A stretch of 64,000 bases of DNA from Halalkalicoccus jeotgali B3 (GTDB lineage: Archaea > Halobacteriota > Halobacteria > Halobacteriales > Halalkalicoccaceae): assembly GCF_000196895.1 (NCBI RefSeq), contig NC_014297.1, positions 2,213,769 through 2,277,768 of the forward strand, written 5' to 3'. Below, one piece after another: positions 35,398 to 44,762 of this stretch. The position numbers were made by a program, and so were the translations under genes. Each line of letters opens with the position of its first letter. Positions within the stretch are counted from its first letter, which is position 1. The notes beneath the pieces are model-generated. The model made no database searches and was not told the origin of the DNA. It saw only the letters and a list, made by a program, of their open reading frames with translations.

Positions 35398-36321
35398 TCA
35401 GGCCGTCTGGTAGACTTCCTCGCGGACCCAGTCGTAACCCTTGTCCTCGAGCTTCTTCGCGAGCTCCGCGTCGCCGCTCATGGCGATCTCGCCGTCGAGC
35501 ATGATGTGGACGCGATCAGGCTCGACGTAGTCGAGGATCCGCTGGTAGTGGGTGATCTGGAGGATCCCGGTGCCCTGCTCGTCGCGCAGCGCGTTGATCC
35601 CCTTCGAGACGTCCTGCAGACGGTCGATGTCGAGCCCCGAGTCGATCTCGTCGAGCACGGCGATCGAGGGCTCCAGAAGCGCGGCCTGCAGCACCTCGTT
35701 CTGTTTCTTCTCCCCGCCCGAGAAGCCCGCGTTCAGGTAGCGTCGGGCGAACTTCTCGTCCATGTCGAGCATCTCCATCTTTTCCGAGAGGAGCTGCTGG
35801 AACTCCGCGACACCGATCTCGCCGTCGTCGGCAGGCCCCTCCATCGGGCTGGTGTCGTAGCCGGTGTCCTCGGATTCGGTGCGTTCCGGTTCTTCGCGTT
35901 CCTCGTCCTCGAACAGTTCCTCGCGCTCGTCGAACTTCGCGTTGACGGCCGTCCGCAGGAAGTTCGACATCGTTACGCCCTCGATCTCCGCGGGGTACTG
36001 GAAGGCGAGGAACACGCCAAGTGCGGCGCGCTCGTTAGGCTCGAGTTCGAGCAGGTCCCACGTACGCTTGTCCTCGGGGATCTCGAAGTCCTCGCCGAAA
36101 TCACCCTCTTCGAGGTGGATCAGCACCTCGCCGTCGGTGACCTCGTAGGCCGGGTGGCCCGCGATGACCTTCGCGGTGGTGGACTTCCCGCTGCCGTTGG
36201 GGCCCATCAGCGCGTGGATCTCGCCGGTCTTGACCTCGAGGTCAACACCGTTGAGGATCTTCTCGGCCTCGTCGTCGTCCGCCACTTCCGCGTGTAGGTT
36301 TTTCAGTTCAAGTGTTGCCAT
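35398..36321 (-). CDS. sufC: Fe-S assembly ATPase SufC, with an acidic insertion
   Basis: This 307-residue ABC-type ATPase has Walker A GPNGSGKST, signature LNAGFSGGEKKQNEV and Walker B IAVLDEIDSGLD. It is about 55 residues longer than E. coli SufC: an acidic block (about 135-175, rich in Glu, ending MEGPADDGEIG) sits before the signature region. Haloarchaeal SufC proteins commonly carry such an insertion. It drives rearrangement of SufBD. First gene of the suf operon; promoter in the 112 bases up to polB. Confidence 0.95.
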   Translation of the reverse strand: MATLELKNLHAEVADDDEAEKILNGVDLEVKTGEIHALMGPNGSGKSTTAKVIAGHPAYEVTDGEVLIHLEEGDFGEDFEIPEDKRTWDLLELEPNERAALGVFLAFQYPAEIEGVTMSNFLRTAVNAKFDEREELFEDEEREEPERTESEDTGYDTSPMEGPADDGEIGVAEFQQLLSEKMEMLDMDEKFARRYLNAGFSGGEKKQNEVLQAALLEPSIAVLDEIDSGLDIDRLQDVSKGINALRDEQGTGILQITHYQRILDYVEPDRVHIMLDGEIAMSGDAELAKKLEDKGYDWVREEVYQTA

Positions 36322-36433
36322 AGTGGCTCCTCAATCGGTTGAACGAAGGGTCGTGGCGTCCATAATGCTTTCGTCTTCCCCCGAATCGGTTTTCGAAACG
36401 AGAACTTTCCTTCGCCGATCTGTAAGTCGGGGA

Positions 36434-39118
36434 CTACATGAAACTGCCCAGTCCCGTCTGCTGTTGACCCGATTTCACCTCGTCCCACGAGATATCGAGT
36501 GCTTCGAGCACGCGCGATATCGGGCCTTTGAGCGTCTTCTCGAGCATCTTCTCCCAGTCGACCTCGAACTCCTCGGGGAGTTGGTCCTCGTATTCGAAAC
36601 AGATCACGTCCGGGTCGCGCTTGAACTCCGCGTAGAGGCGATCGCGCTGTGGGTCCAGGCCCCGCTCGTTCTCCATACGGCGGAAGAACTTCGGATGGAC
36701 CTTCCTCAGATAGAGGCGTTTGGGTTTGCTCCCGCGTGTGAAGTTAGTCCCAAGCAGTAAGTTCGCGTACTTCGCGCCGCGGACCTGTGCGGTGTCGGTG
36801 TCGTAGTTGTCGAGGCGCTTGCCGATCCCGCCCGGGACAGCGATCCGGTCGAGGTCGATCTCGCCCTCCTGGAAGTCGGTAACGACGTCGTGGACGTAGC
36901 TCTTTACCTCCTCGAGGTCCTCCCCGAGGACGATCATCTCGATGACGTCCTTTTGGACCTCCTTCGTGATGGGCGCGATGTCCGAGCGCTTGTACTCGAA
37001 GCCCGTGATATCGATGTCGTCGACGTCCTTTCCCTCCTTCCAGATGATGTGGCCGGCATAGCGCTTTTTCCGACCGGCCTGGAAGAACCGTCTGTAGAGC
37101 TTCTCGAACTCGATCTGGAAGCGGTGGTCTTCGGCGTCGAGGACCTCGCTCGCGAACTCGTCGTACGAACCGTTGATGTGTTTCTCGATCTCGAAGGACT
37201 GCTCGATCGCGCTCTGTCTATCGACGCCGGCCCCGAGTTCGAGCATGACCGAGTCGGTGTCCCCGTAGGTGACCTGATAGCCCAGTTCGTTTGCGGACTC
37301 CTCGGTGAACTCGATGACGTCCCGTCCCGTGGCGGTCACCGCCCCGGCGACGTCCTTATCGTAGAGTCGGAAGCGCTCCCAGCCGAGCACCCCGTACAGC
37401 GAGTTCATGATGACCTTTACCGCCCCTTGCTGGCGGTCGAAGCGCTCGTACTCGCCGCTTCCGGGCGAGTGTTCGGCTCGCCGAGATTTCTTGCGATCGC
37501 GTTCGGTCAGCAGTTCGTCGACCATCGACCGGATGATGCCATCCGGTTGCCGTTTGAACTCCATCCCGTTGGGCGCGCGATAGGTCTCGCCCTCGTAGTC
37601 GGGTTCGGCCTTCGTCTCGGGCGAGGCGTTGATCGTCACCATACACATCGGGTACAGCGATTTGAGGTCCAGTACGGTGACGTTCTCCTTCACGCCGGTG
37701 ATGGGGTCGAACACCGCCCCGCCTTCGTACTCCTCGCTGTCGACACGACCCTTCGAGGGCAGGGCGAACTCGCCGTGGACCTTATGCAGCACGTACATGT
37801 CGACAGTGTCGCCGGGGGTCGGTGCGTCCTCGAGCTTGCAGCCGACGAACGTGCGCACCTCGTCCCAGAAGGGGATGATCCCTTGACGGGCGTCGATCTC
37901 CACACAGAGTTCGACGTCCCTGACGTTGTATTCGAGCAGGCGTTCGGGGTCCTGTTCCCAGAGGTCGCCGATGTCACCCGCATACCGCTCCTTGCCGACG
38001 CCGAGTTCGGTTTCGGCGACGGCGTCGAGTCGGTAGGAGTCGAGCTCGGTGAACTGCGTGCGCTTGTACGCATAGAGCAGGTCGAAGACGACCCGGCCCT
38101 TGATGTTGGGCCCCTGCCAGTCCGAGCGCCAGACCTCGTTGACTCTCGAGAGACGCTCCATCGAGAGGTCGTAGTCGGTCGCCGGATCGAGACGGTCGAG
38201 GCGGTCGATCAGGTACGGGGCGTCGAAGTCGTCGACGTTCCAGCCCGTCAGCACGTCGGGGTCGGTCTCGGTGATGTAGGAGAGATACGCATCGAGCATC
38301 GCCTCCTCGCTCTCGAAGGCGTGGATCTCGATCTCGACGTCCTCGCTGATCGGGGCGTAGTCGGGGAGGTCGGCGGGGGAGGTTCCGTCGCCAGCGGGTG
38401 CGACGTACAGCCAGCCGATGTATTCCTCGCGCGTCGAGTCGTGGCTGGTCAGACAGACGATCGGCTCTTCGCCCTCCTCGGGGAAGCCCGACCGGTCGTC
38501 GACCTCGATGTCGAAGTTGTGGACCCGGAGGTCCGCTTCCGCCTCGACGGGCTCGATCTCCTCGTGGTGCACTCGAACGGAGCCGTCGTCGTCGCGGCGG
38601 TCGGGTACGCGGATCCCACTGTTGATGCCCTTGTCGATCAGCAGGCGGTTCGGAAAGAGGATGTCGGCCTCGTAGTGGTCGAAACGATCGCGCATGTTCC
38701 CGACGTCCCGGGGGGTTTGGCCGAAGATCCTCGTGAGCTTCTCGCCCCGGATCGACTCGTAGCCCTCCTCGGTGCCCGTGATCCGACTGTCGCTCAGGTC
38801 CTCGTCGGTCAGGCTCGCGCTCGGCGCGTAGAAGTAGGGTCGGAACTCGTAAATTCGGACGTGATGGGCCTCGCCGGCGTCGTCCCGACCGAAGACGTGG
38901 ACGACGGGGTACTCGCCGTCGGCTCCCTCCTCGACGGTGTAGTTGACCTGTGTGACCCCGAGATCGACCGTCTCCTCGACGGGCGGGAATCGTCGCTCGT
39001 CGATGTCGACGACCTCACCCGTCGTATCGCCGTTCCCGGCGACGGCGCGCGCCTCCGCGGCCGGACGCCCCTCGCTCTCGTCGGCGTCCGCATACGCGGA
39101 GAGTCCCGATTGCTCCAT
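36434..39118 (-). CDS. polB: Family B DNA polymerase
   Basis: This 894-residue replicative-type polymerase has 3'-5' exonuclease motifs VHNFDIEVDD, WNVDDFDAPYL and LEYNVRDVELC. Its polymerase motifs are VLDLKSLYPMCM (A), KVIMNSLYGVLGW (B) and YGDTDSVML (C with the Asp pair). All catalytic residues are present. No intein interrupts these motifs, though haloarchaeal polB genes often carry them. The C-terminus ends in a PIP-like QQQTGLGSFM, likely binding PCNA. ATG 39118. Confidence 0.96.
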   Translation of the reverse strand: MEQSGLSAYADADESEGRPAAEARAVAGNGDTTGEVVDIDERRFPPVEETVDLGVTQVNYTVEEGADGEYPVVHVFGRDDAGEAHHVRIYEFRPYFYAPSASLTDEDLSDSRITGTEEGYESIRGEKLTRIFGQTPRDVGNMRDRFDHYEADILFPNRLLIDKGINSGIRVPDRRDDDGSVRVHHEEIEPVEAEADLRVHNFDIEVDDRSGFPEEGEEPIVCLTSHDSTREEYIGWLYVAPAGDGTSPADLPDYAPISEDVEIEIHAFESEEAMLDAYLSYITETDPDVLTGWNVDDFDAPYLIDRLDRLDPATDYDLSMERLSRVNEVWRSDWQGPNIKGRVVFDLLYAYKRTQFTELDSYRLDAVAETELGVGKERYAGDIGDLWEQDPERLLEYNVRDVELCVEIDARQGIIPFWDEVRTFVGCKLEDAPTPGDTVDMYVLHKVHGEFALPSKGRVDSEEYEGGAVFDPITGVKENVTVLDLKSLYPMCMVTINASPETKAEPDYEGETYRAPNGMEFKRQPDGIIRSMVDELLTERDRKKSRRAEHSPGSGEYERFDRQQGAVKVIMNSLYGVLGWERFRLYDKDVAGAVTATGRDVIEFTEESANELGYQVTYGDTDSVMLELGAGVDRQSAIEQSFEIEKHINGSYDEFASEVLDAEDHRFQIEFEKLYRRFFQAGRKKRYAGHIIWKEGKDVDDIDITGFEYKRSDIAPITKEVQKDVIEMIVLGEDLEEVKSYVHDVVTDFQEGEIDLDRIAVPGGIGKRLDNYDTDTAQVRGAKYANLLLGTNFTRGSKPKRLYLRKVHPKFFRRMENERGLDPQRDRLYAEFKRDPDVICFEYEDQLPEEFEVDWEKMLEKTLKGPISRVLEALDISWDEVKSGQQQTGLGSFM

Positions 39119-39370
39119 ATGTCCGCTCGTTGGATGCGGCAGGCTAAAACGTCGGTGGTTCGCCCGAGTGTCCCCGCCGTCGGGAACGCCTCGAAAGCGA
39201 GATTAATCCGAGGATGACCGTCACATCGAACGAAGCGAAATCGAGGGGCGAACGGGCCTGAAACCACCATTCGTCCGTGCGAAGCCCGGATCGACCGACT
39301 ACCCTGGCAACTGGTGACGGAGCAACAAGACATATATCGTGTTAACACATACCAGTAATCGGTGACGACG
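39119..39370. other. Intergenic region between divergent polB and a small gene
   Basis: There are 252 bases without a supported gene. The polB side is GC-rich. The right end holds a TATA-like ACATATATCG (39330-39339) about 32-41 bases before the ATG at 39371. I looked for C/D-box or tRNA-like folds and found none that hold up. Confidence 0.4.
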
Positions 39371-39541
39371 ATGTCAAGCGCCGATCCCGACCGACAGAGC
39401 GGCACCGACGAACTGGAACTCGACGCGGTCGAATCCGTCGAGACCTACGAGACCACCGGGGGCATCGTCTTCTACGACGTCCGGAACCCGCTCGCGTGGG
39501 TCAAAACGACCCATAGCGTCTCGCTGCCCGACCAACTCTGA
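39371..39541 (+). CDS. Small haloarchaeal protein (56 aa)
   Basis: ATG 39371 to TGA 39541 encodes a 56-residue acidic protein. Its second half (GGIVFYDVRNPLAWVKTTHSV) is hydrophobic and looks conserved-domain-like; I recall a haloarchaeal family (DUF7331) of this size next to the two following genes, from memory only. A TATA-like box lies upstream. Function unknown. Confidence 0.6.
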   Translation: MSSADPDRQSGTDELELDAVESVETYETTGGIVFYDVRNPLAWVKTTHSVSLPDQL

Positions 39542-39591
39542 TCCGACCCGCGGGTCGAATCGCTTTTGCCCGCTGCGTCCGACCTCCGAAC

Positions 39592-39954
39592 GTGTTACCC
39601 GACGAGCGCTCCGAGCACGAACCCGAGGAGCCCGATCTGGGTCCCGACATCCCGAACGTCGAACCAGAGGAGAGCGAACCGACCCTCGGGCCGGAGATCC
39701 CGGACGTCTCGCCGCCCGACGAGGGGTTTTTCGGGCCCGGAGACGTCCCGAAGGACCTCCTGAGCGCGTTCTGGAAGCTCGTCGTCCTGTTCAACGTCGG
39801 GCTCCTCGCGACGAGCCTCGGCGCGATGTTCGTGCTCTTCGAGGGGCGACTCGGCCTCGGGGGCGGACTGCTGGCGGTCGGCCTGCTCGCGCTCGCTCGC
39901 GGGCTCTATAGCTACTGGACGCTCGACCTCGAGGAGGGTACCGACAGCGACTAA
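39592..39954 (+). CDS. Acidic two-helix membrane protein (120 aa)
   Basis: This protein starts GTG 39592. The first 50 residues are Pro/Glu-rich with two similar repeats (LGPDIPNV and LGPEIPDV). Two helices follow (VVLFNVGLLATSLGAMFVLFE and GGLLAVGLLALARGLYSYW). The hydrophilic half likely faces the cytoplasm or the outside. Its neighbours are small haloarchaeal genes before rad50, the order I recall as conserved. Function unknown. Confidence 0.6.
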   Translation: MLPDERSEHEPEEPDLGPDIPNVEPEESEPTLGPEIPDVSPPDEGFFGPGDVPKDLLSAFWKLVVLFNVGLLATSLGAMFVLFEGRLGLGGGLLAVGLLALARGLYSYWTLDLEEGTDSD

Positions 39955-39977
39955 CCCGCGGGAGCAGTAGGACCGGT

Positions 39978-40412
39978 ATGCAGACCGTCGAGGACGACGA
40001 CGGCGCGCGATACCTCCTGCTCAAGCGCTCGGACGAGTCGAGCCTGGTACGCGATCCCGAAACCGGCGCGGAGCGCTACGTCGGGACCGACGACCTCTCG
40101 CCGGTCGAGGGGGTCTCGGCGCTTGAGACGGCCGCACGCGAGGTCGACGAACCGATCAGACGGCTTCTCTCGGCGGTCCACGACGACCGCACGCTCGGAC
40201 TCCTGTTGGTACTAGACGCCCGCGGGCCGCTCGCGGTTCGGGAGCTTCTCGCGTTCGATACGCTCTGTGAGAGCGATTTTCACGGCACCGTCGCGGAGCT
40301 TCGGGCGGCGGGGCTACTCGAGGAGTGTGAGATCGCCGGCGAGCGCGGCTACGGGACGACTCAGCTCGCAGCCGAGGCGCTGTCCTCACTCCGTGGCTCC
40401 GGCGGCGAGTAG
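39978..40412 (+). CDS. Winged-helix-like small protein convergent with rad50
   Basis: This 144-residue soluble protein has an N-terminal part (residues 1-45) with a beta pattern ([17 protein letters not shown]). A C-terminal helix-turn-helix-like part ([19 protein letters not shown] to [16 protein letters not shown]) looks like a winged-helix. A DNA-binding role is plausible but unproven. The 3' end overlaps rad50 by 27 bases on the opposite strand. ATG 39978. Confidence 0.6.
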   Translation: MQTVEDDDGARYLLLKRSDESSLVRDPETGAERYVGTDDLSPVEGVSALETAAREVDEPIRRLLSAVHDDRTLGLLLVLDARGPLAVRELLAFDTLCESDFHGTVAELRAAGLLEECEIAGERGYGTTQLAAEALSSLRGSGGE

Positions 40413-43058
40413 CGCCTCGCCGCGCTCGACCGTCGAGCAGTTGGTCGTCGGGTCCTTTCGCACCCGGACGAGGTCGTCGGCCGCGCCCACGAGCTCGTCG
40501 TCGTGGCTGACGACGACGATCTGCTCGACGCCCAGACGGCGCATCGACTCGACGAGGTCGACCAGCTTCGAGACGTGACCCGAATCGAGGAAGACGGTGG
40601 GTTCGTCCAGAATGAGCGGCGGCATCGGCGCGCCGCCCTCGATCCCCTCTGCGAGCAAACGGTAGATCGCACAGCGAAGCGAGAGGTTGAACAGCGCGCG
40701 CTCGCCCCCCGAGAGCTGCTCGGGCGCGAGCGGCGAGCCGTCCTTCTGGTAGACAGTGAGCTCGTATTCTCCTGTTAACTCCAGTTTCGCGTAGGCGTCG
40801 TTCTGGTAGACCAGCTCGAACGTCTCGTTGAGCATGCGTTCGAGCTGCTCGACGTTGCGCTGTCGGAGTTCCGAACGGAGCTGGGCGTACATCCCCTGGA
40901 GCTGTTCTGCCTCCCCGTACAGCGAGTCGAGCGCTCCGAGACGGTCGCCGAGGGCCGCGCGCCGTTCGCGGAGCGTCTCCAGGGAGTCGAGTTCGCTCTT
41001 GACGCCTCCGATCCGATCGCGCAGCCGGGCCTCCTCCTCGTCGAGTTCCGCGAGTTTCCCCTCGACGTTTTCGAGGTACGTCTCCGCACGCTGTCTGTCC
41101 TCCCGTGCTTGCTCGATGCGCTCGGGGTCGTGCTCGGCTTCGAGCTCCCGTTTTCGCTCGCGTTTCTCCGCGAGGCGCTCGCGTCGTTCGTCGTTCAACT
41201 CGGCGCGGTCCGCGCGGCGCTCGCGCAGCGACGAGACGGTCTCGCGGGCGTCAGCGAGGTCGACGAGGACGTCCGAGAGCGTTCCGAGGCGGTCGATTCG
41301 CTCCTCCAGCTCGGTTCGGCGCTCGTCAAGGTCGGCGGTTCGTTCCTGGGCCTCGCCCGCCCGTTCTCGCGCCTCGTTTGCGGTCTCGCGTTTTTCGACC
41401 GCCTCGGCGTCGAGCTCGTCCGCGCGCGTTCGGAGTTCCGATACCCGTTCGCGCTTCTCCTCGAGACCTGCCTCGCGATCCGAGAGCAACTCGTTGAGGG
41501 TCTCGCGGCGCTCGCGTTTCCGTTCGATCCCGGATTCGGCCTCCGAGAGCGCCTCAGCCCGGTCGATCCGTTCCTCGACGCTCTCGGTTTCCGTGCGAAG
41601 CTCCGCGAGTGCGTCCTCGAGGTCGGAAACCCGCTCGCGGCGCTCCGCGAGCGCGTCGACGTGGGGCGAGTCCTCGACCGGCTGCCCGCACTCGGGGCAC
41701 TTGCCCGCCTCCCGGAGGCGCTCGCCCTCCTCGACGGCCTCGCGGGCGGTTTCGAGCGAGGCGCGAAGCGTCGTCTCGCGCTCGCGCAGCCCCTCGCGCT
41801 CCTCGCGCAGGTCTGCGAGCCGGCCGTCGGCCTCCCCGGGATCGACGGGGGCGCCCGCGAACCGCTCGCGCAGCTCCTCGATCTCCGATTCGAGTTCCGT
41901 GAGCGCCTCGCGGCGCTCTTCGAGGGCCGATTCGGTCTCCTCGATTTCCGCCTCGAGGGTCCGGCGTTTCTCGTGGGCCTCCTGGGCCCGCGTTTCGAGG
42001 TCCTTGGCGGCCTCCAGGGCCGTCTTCGCGTCGCTCTTCGCTTGCTGGGCCGCGAGACTCGACTCGCGGATCGCCTCGCGACACTCTTCGAGGTCCGTTT
42101 CGAGCGTCTCGCGGCGCTGCTCGATGATCGATTGGTCGGCGTCCTCGAGGGCCGATTCGGCGACGAGGTCTTCGCGCCGGTCCTCCAGTCGGCCGATCTC
42201 CGCGCGCGCCTCCGCGAGGCGCTCTTTGAGCGATTCGCGTTCGTCCTCGGTCTCCGAGATCGTGTCCCTGAGCCCCTCGATGTCGGTCTCGAGCGTTGCG
42301 ATCTCCTCGCGGGTCCCCTCGTGGGCCTCGAGGATTTCGCTCGCCTCCTCGCGGGTTCGCTCTGCGTTCCGCTCGTTCTCCTCGTAGCGCTCGATCTCCT
42401 CCTCGAGGTCGTTGAGTTCGGTTTCGAGGTCGTTCAGGAGCGAGGGGAGCCCTTTTTCCTCTTTTTCGTCGATCTGGGATTCGATCTCCCGCAGGCTGCC
42501 CTGGACGTCTGCTCGCACGTCGTTGACGCCCAATCGAGCTTCGCTGACCCGCTCGCGGTACTCCTCTAACTTCCCGAGTTGGAGGAGGTCGTCGATCATG
42601 TCCTGGCGCTCGCCCGGCGTGGCGTGGATCAGCTTGTTGACCTCGCCCTGGCGGACGTACGCGCAGTTGACGAAGGCGTCCGCGTCCATCCGCAGTAGCT
42701 CCTCGATGTAGCGCTCGACGTCGCGGGCTCCTTCGATGCTCCCGTCGGGGGTTTCGAGGACGCACGTCGCGGTCTGTGCGCGCTCGCCCGACAGACGAAC
42801 GCGGCGCTCGACGTGGTACTCCCCGTCTGCGTGGGTGAACCACAGCTCGATCTCACACTCCTCCTCGCCGTTCGTGATCACCTCCTCGAGGGTGCCGTCG
42901 AGCGCCGAGGAACCGTACAGCGCGAAGAAACACGCCTCGAGCAGCGAGGACTTCCCGCTGCCGTTAAGTCCGTGAATCACGCTGACGCCCCGTTCGAGCC
43001 GGAGGTCCGTGTCGCGATACGGCTTGAAGTTCGTCAGTCGGACGCGCTCGATCCTCAC
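40386..43058 (-). CDS. rad50: DNA double-strand break repair ATPase Rad50
   Basis: This 890-residue SMC-like protein has N-terminal Walker [10 protein letters not shown] and a long coiled coil (Glu/Arg-rich, about 150-750). The zinc hook is CPECGQ, about the middle of the coil, and the C-terminal signature is [14 protein letters not shown] with Walker [17 protein letters not shown] 43058 ([12 protein letters not shown]) is the start and overlaps the mre11 stop (GTGA). The longer open frame upstream is antisense-like sequence in mre11. It works with Mre11 in end processing. Confidence 0.96.
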   Translation of the reverse strand: MRIERVRLTNFKPYRDTDLRLERGVSVIHGLNGSGKSSLLEACFFALYGSSALDGTLEEVITNGEEECEIELWFTHADGEYHVERRVRLSGERAQTATCVLETPDGSIEGARDVERYIEELLRMDADAFVNCAYVRQGEVNKLIHATPGERQDMIDDLLQLGKLEEYRERVSEARLGVNDVRADVQGSLREIESQIDEKEEKGLPSLLNDLETELNDLEEEIERYEENERNAERTREEASEILEAHEGTREEIATLETDIEGLRDTISETEDERESLKERLAEARAEIGRLEDRREDLVAESALEDADQSIIEQRRETLETDLEECREAIRESSLAAQQAKSDAKTALEAAKDLETRAQEAHEKRRTLEAEIEETESALEERREALTELESEIEELRERFAGAPVDPGEADGRLADLREEREGLRERETTLRASLETAREAVEEGERLREAGKCPECGQPVEDSPHVDALAERRERVSDLEDALAELRTETESVEERIDRAEALSEAESGIERKRERRETLNELLSDREAGLEEKRERVSELRTRADELDAEAVEKRETANEARERAGEAQERTADLDERRTELEERIDRLGTLSDVLVDLADARETVSSLRERRADRAELNDERRERLAEKRERKRELEAEHDPERIEQAREDRQRAETYLENVEGKLAELDEEEARLRDRIGGVKSELDSLETLRERRAALGDRLGALDSLYGEAEQLQGMYAQLRSELRQRNVEQLERMLNETFELVYQNDAYAKLELTGEYELTVYQKDGSPLAPEQLSGGERALFNLSLRCAIYRLLAEGIEGGAPMPPLILDEPTVFLDSGHVSKLVDLVESMRRLGVEQIVVVSHDDELVGAADDLVRVRKDPTTNCSTVERGEALLAAGATE

Positions 43059-44323
43059 AGGTACTCCTCCATCGAGGACTGGGCCTGCCTGTCGGCACTC
43101 GCCCCCTCGGGTCGGTCGGTGGACTCGGCCGTGCCGGCCGTCCCGGGCGTGTCCCCGTCCGCGCTCTCGGTCGGCGACTCTGACGGTGACTCCCCGTCGG
43201 GTGCGGTCGCGGCAGGTTCGAAGGCCGCCGGGTCCTCCTCGAGCAGCGAGGTGACGCGTTCCTCGACGGCCCCGCGGACGTTCGAGTCGGCGAGCTTGCT
43301 CGCTCGAACCGTCTCGTCGATGTCGCTTGCGGCGCCCGACAGCCCCATCTCCCGCAGGCGCTCGCGGACCGCCGCGTCGGGGTCCGAGAACGAAACGTCG
43401 GCCGGTTCGCCGCTCTCGATCTCGCGTTTGTCGTTGACCCGAGCGATCAGCGCGCCTCCCTCGCGGGCGAACGACTCCACCTCCGCGGGCGCGAGTGGTT
43501 CGCCCTCGCCCTCGACGGTGACGATCACCACCCGCCCGTCGAGGTCGTGCTGGCCGACCCGTTCGAGCACGCGCTCGATCCCCTCGCCCGCAGCGAGTTG
43601 GACGTCGGCGAAGACGAACTCCCGGGTGTCGAGCCCCCGGCGGGTGATGTGGGCTTCGCCGTCCTCGAAGGTCACGAGGTTGTAGCCCCGCCCGTCGCGC
43701 TCGCTCGCGGTTGCCCGCTCGGTCGATCCGCAGTAGGTCACCCACGTCCCCTCGACCTCTGCGCGATCGGGGTGGTGGTTGTCCCCGAGCAACATGGCGT
43801 CGAACTCGACGGTGGCCGAATCGAGCAGTTCCTCGGTGTCCCAGTCGGCATAGCCGAAGGGCTCGAACAGGCCGTGGGCGACCAGCGCCGCGTGGTCGGT
43901 CTCGGGTAAGGCGAAGTCGTACTCCAACTCCTCGCGCCGGGAGACGGGAACGTGATCGAGCCCGTAGAAGGTCGTCTCGCCGACGGTGACTCCCTCGCTG
44001 TCGAGGCGGGTCGCAAGGCCCATGCGTGAGAAGAGATCGAGCCACTGTCCCTCGCGGGTCCCCTCGTGGTTGCCGACGATAGCGAGAAACGGCACGTCCG
44101 CGTCCTCGAGGTCCCGAAGCACGTCCAGCGTCCCGAGCAGGTCCCCGATGTCGGGCCGACGGTCGTGAAAGAGGTCACCGGCGTGAACGACGGCGTCGAC
44201 GCCCTCCTCGATAGCGTCGGCGGCGACCCGCTCGAAGGCGGCCAGAAAGTCGGCGCGGCGCTCGGCCGAGTGGTACTGGCGATACCCGATGTGGGTGTCG
44301 CCGGTGTGGATCACCCGTGTCAT
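43055..44323 (-). CDS. mre11: DNA double-strand break repair nuclease Mre11
   Basis: This 422-residue nuclease has calcineurin-like metal motifs in order: [35 protein letters not shown] and LLGDNHHPD. An acidic, Ser/Gly/Pro-rich tail follows at about 345-422. It is coupled to rad50 by a stop-start overlap, and 40 bases separate it from the upstream MarR-type gene. ATG 44323 follows the typical N-terminus [11 protein letters not shown]. Confidence 0.96.
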   Translation of the reverse strand: MTRVIHTGDTHIGYRQYHSAERRADFLAAFERVAADAIEEGVDAVVHAGDLFHDRRPDIGDLLGTLDVLRDLEDADVPFLAIVGNHEGTREGQWLDLFSRMGLATRLDSEGVTVGETTFYGLDHVPVSRREELEYDFALPETDHAALVAHGLFEPFGYADWDTEELLDSATVEFDAMLLGDNHHPDRAEVEGTWVTYCGSTERATASERDGRGYNLVTFEDGEAHITRRGLDTREFVFADVQLAAGEGIERVLERVGQHDLDGRVVIVTVEGEGEPLAPAEVESFAREGGALIARVNDKREIESGEPADVSFSDPDAAVRERLREMGLSGAASDIDETVRASKLADSNVRGAVEERVTSLLEEDPAAFEPAATAPDGESPSESPTESADGDTPGTAGTAESTDRPEGASADRQAQSSMEEYL

Positions 44324-44363
44324 GCCCCGTGGTTCGCCCGCGGGAAGTATAAGCTCCGTGGGG

Positions 44364-44636
44364 TCAGCGCGATTCGATCGTGAGGGTGTACAGGCGCTTT
44401 CTGGCGTCCGAAAACGAGAACCGTGATTCGACGACTCCCTCCTCCTCGAGCCGGTTCAACGCGTAACGGACGGTCCTCGGTGGGAGGAGCGTCTCCTCTG
44501 CGAGTTGGCTCTGCGTGAGCGTCTCGTTGTACTCTAGAACCTTCGCGACGAGTTTCGCGCTCGGCGGCAGCTCCCGGACCGCGTCCCACCCCGTCTGTTC
44601 TCCCGCCTCGGCCGCGATCGCCTCTGACGTGCTCAT
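44364..44636 (-). CDS. MarR-like winged-helix regulator upstream of mre11
   Basis: This 90-residue helix-turn-helix protein has a clear winged-helix region: SAKLVAKVLEYNETLTQSQLAEETLLPPRTVRYALNRLEEEGVVESR. ATG 44636 (MSTSEAIAA) is preferred over a TTG eight codons upstream. It is followed by mre11 after 40 bases on the same strand, so the three genes may be one unit. The AT-rich region upstream holds an inverted repeat that could be its operator. Confidence 0.8.
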   Translation of the reverse strand: MSTSEAIAAEAGEQTGWDAVRELPPSAKLVAKVLEYNETLTQSQLAEETLLPPRTVRYALNRLEEEGVVESRFSFSDARKRLYTLTIESR

Positions 44637-44665
44637 CTCGTCTGGCCCTACCGGATACAACGTAA

Positions 44666-44690
44666 TAATATTTCCTCTTTTAAAATATTA
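44666..44690. promoter_or_regulatory. 8-base inverted repeat between MarR-like gene and PAN gene
   Basis: TAATATTT (44666-44673) and AAATATTA (44683-44690) are perfect inverted arms with a 9-base gap, in an AT-rich stretch upstream of the MarR-type gene and 73 bases before PAN. The size suits a winged-helix dimer. It also overlaps the TATA-like TTTTAAAA of the minus-strand gene, so binding would block that promoter. Confidence 0.45.
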
Positions 44691-44762
44691 CCAGCAGAAA
44701 TTCTAACTGATCGGAGTGGTTCGACCCGAAACCTCTTATGAGACAGCGCCGTAAATACCCCA

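Noticed and set aside
36434..39118. Intein inside the DNA polymerase gene
   Set aside because: Motifs A, B and C are continuous and the length is normal, so no intein is present.
36890..39217. 775-residue open frame antisense to polB
   Set aside because: Composition is dominated by Val/Asp/Glu/Arg from antisense codons; polB motifs on the other strand are complete.
39119..39370. C/D-box RNA candidate in the polB upstream region
   Set aside because: A GGATGA and a CTGA occur, but there is no complete C/D/C'/D' set or closing stem.
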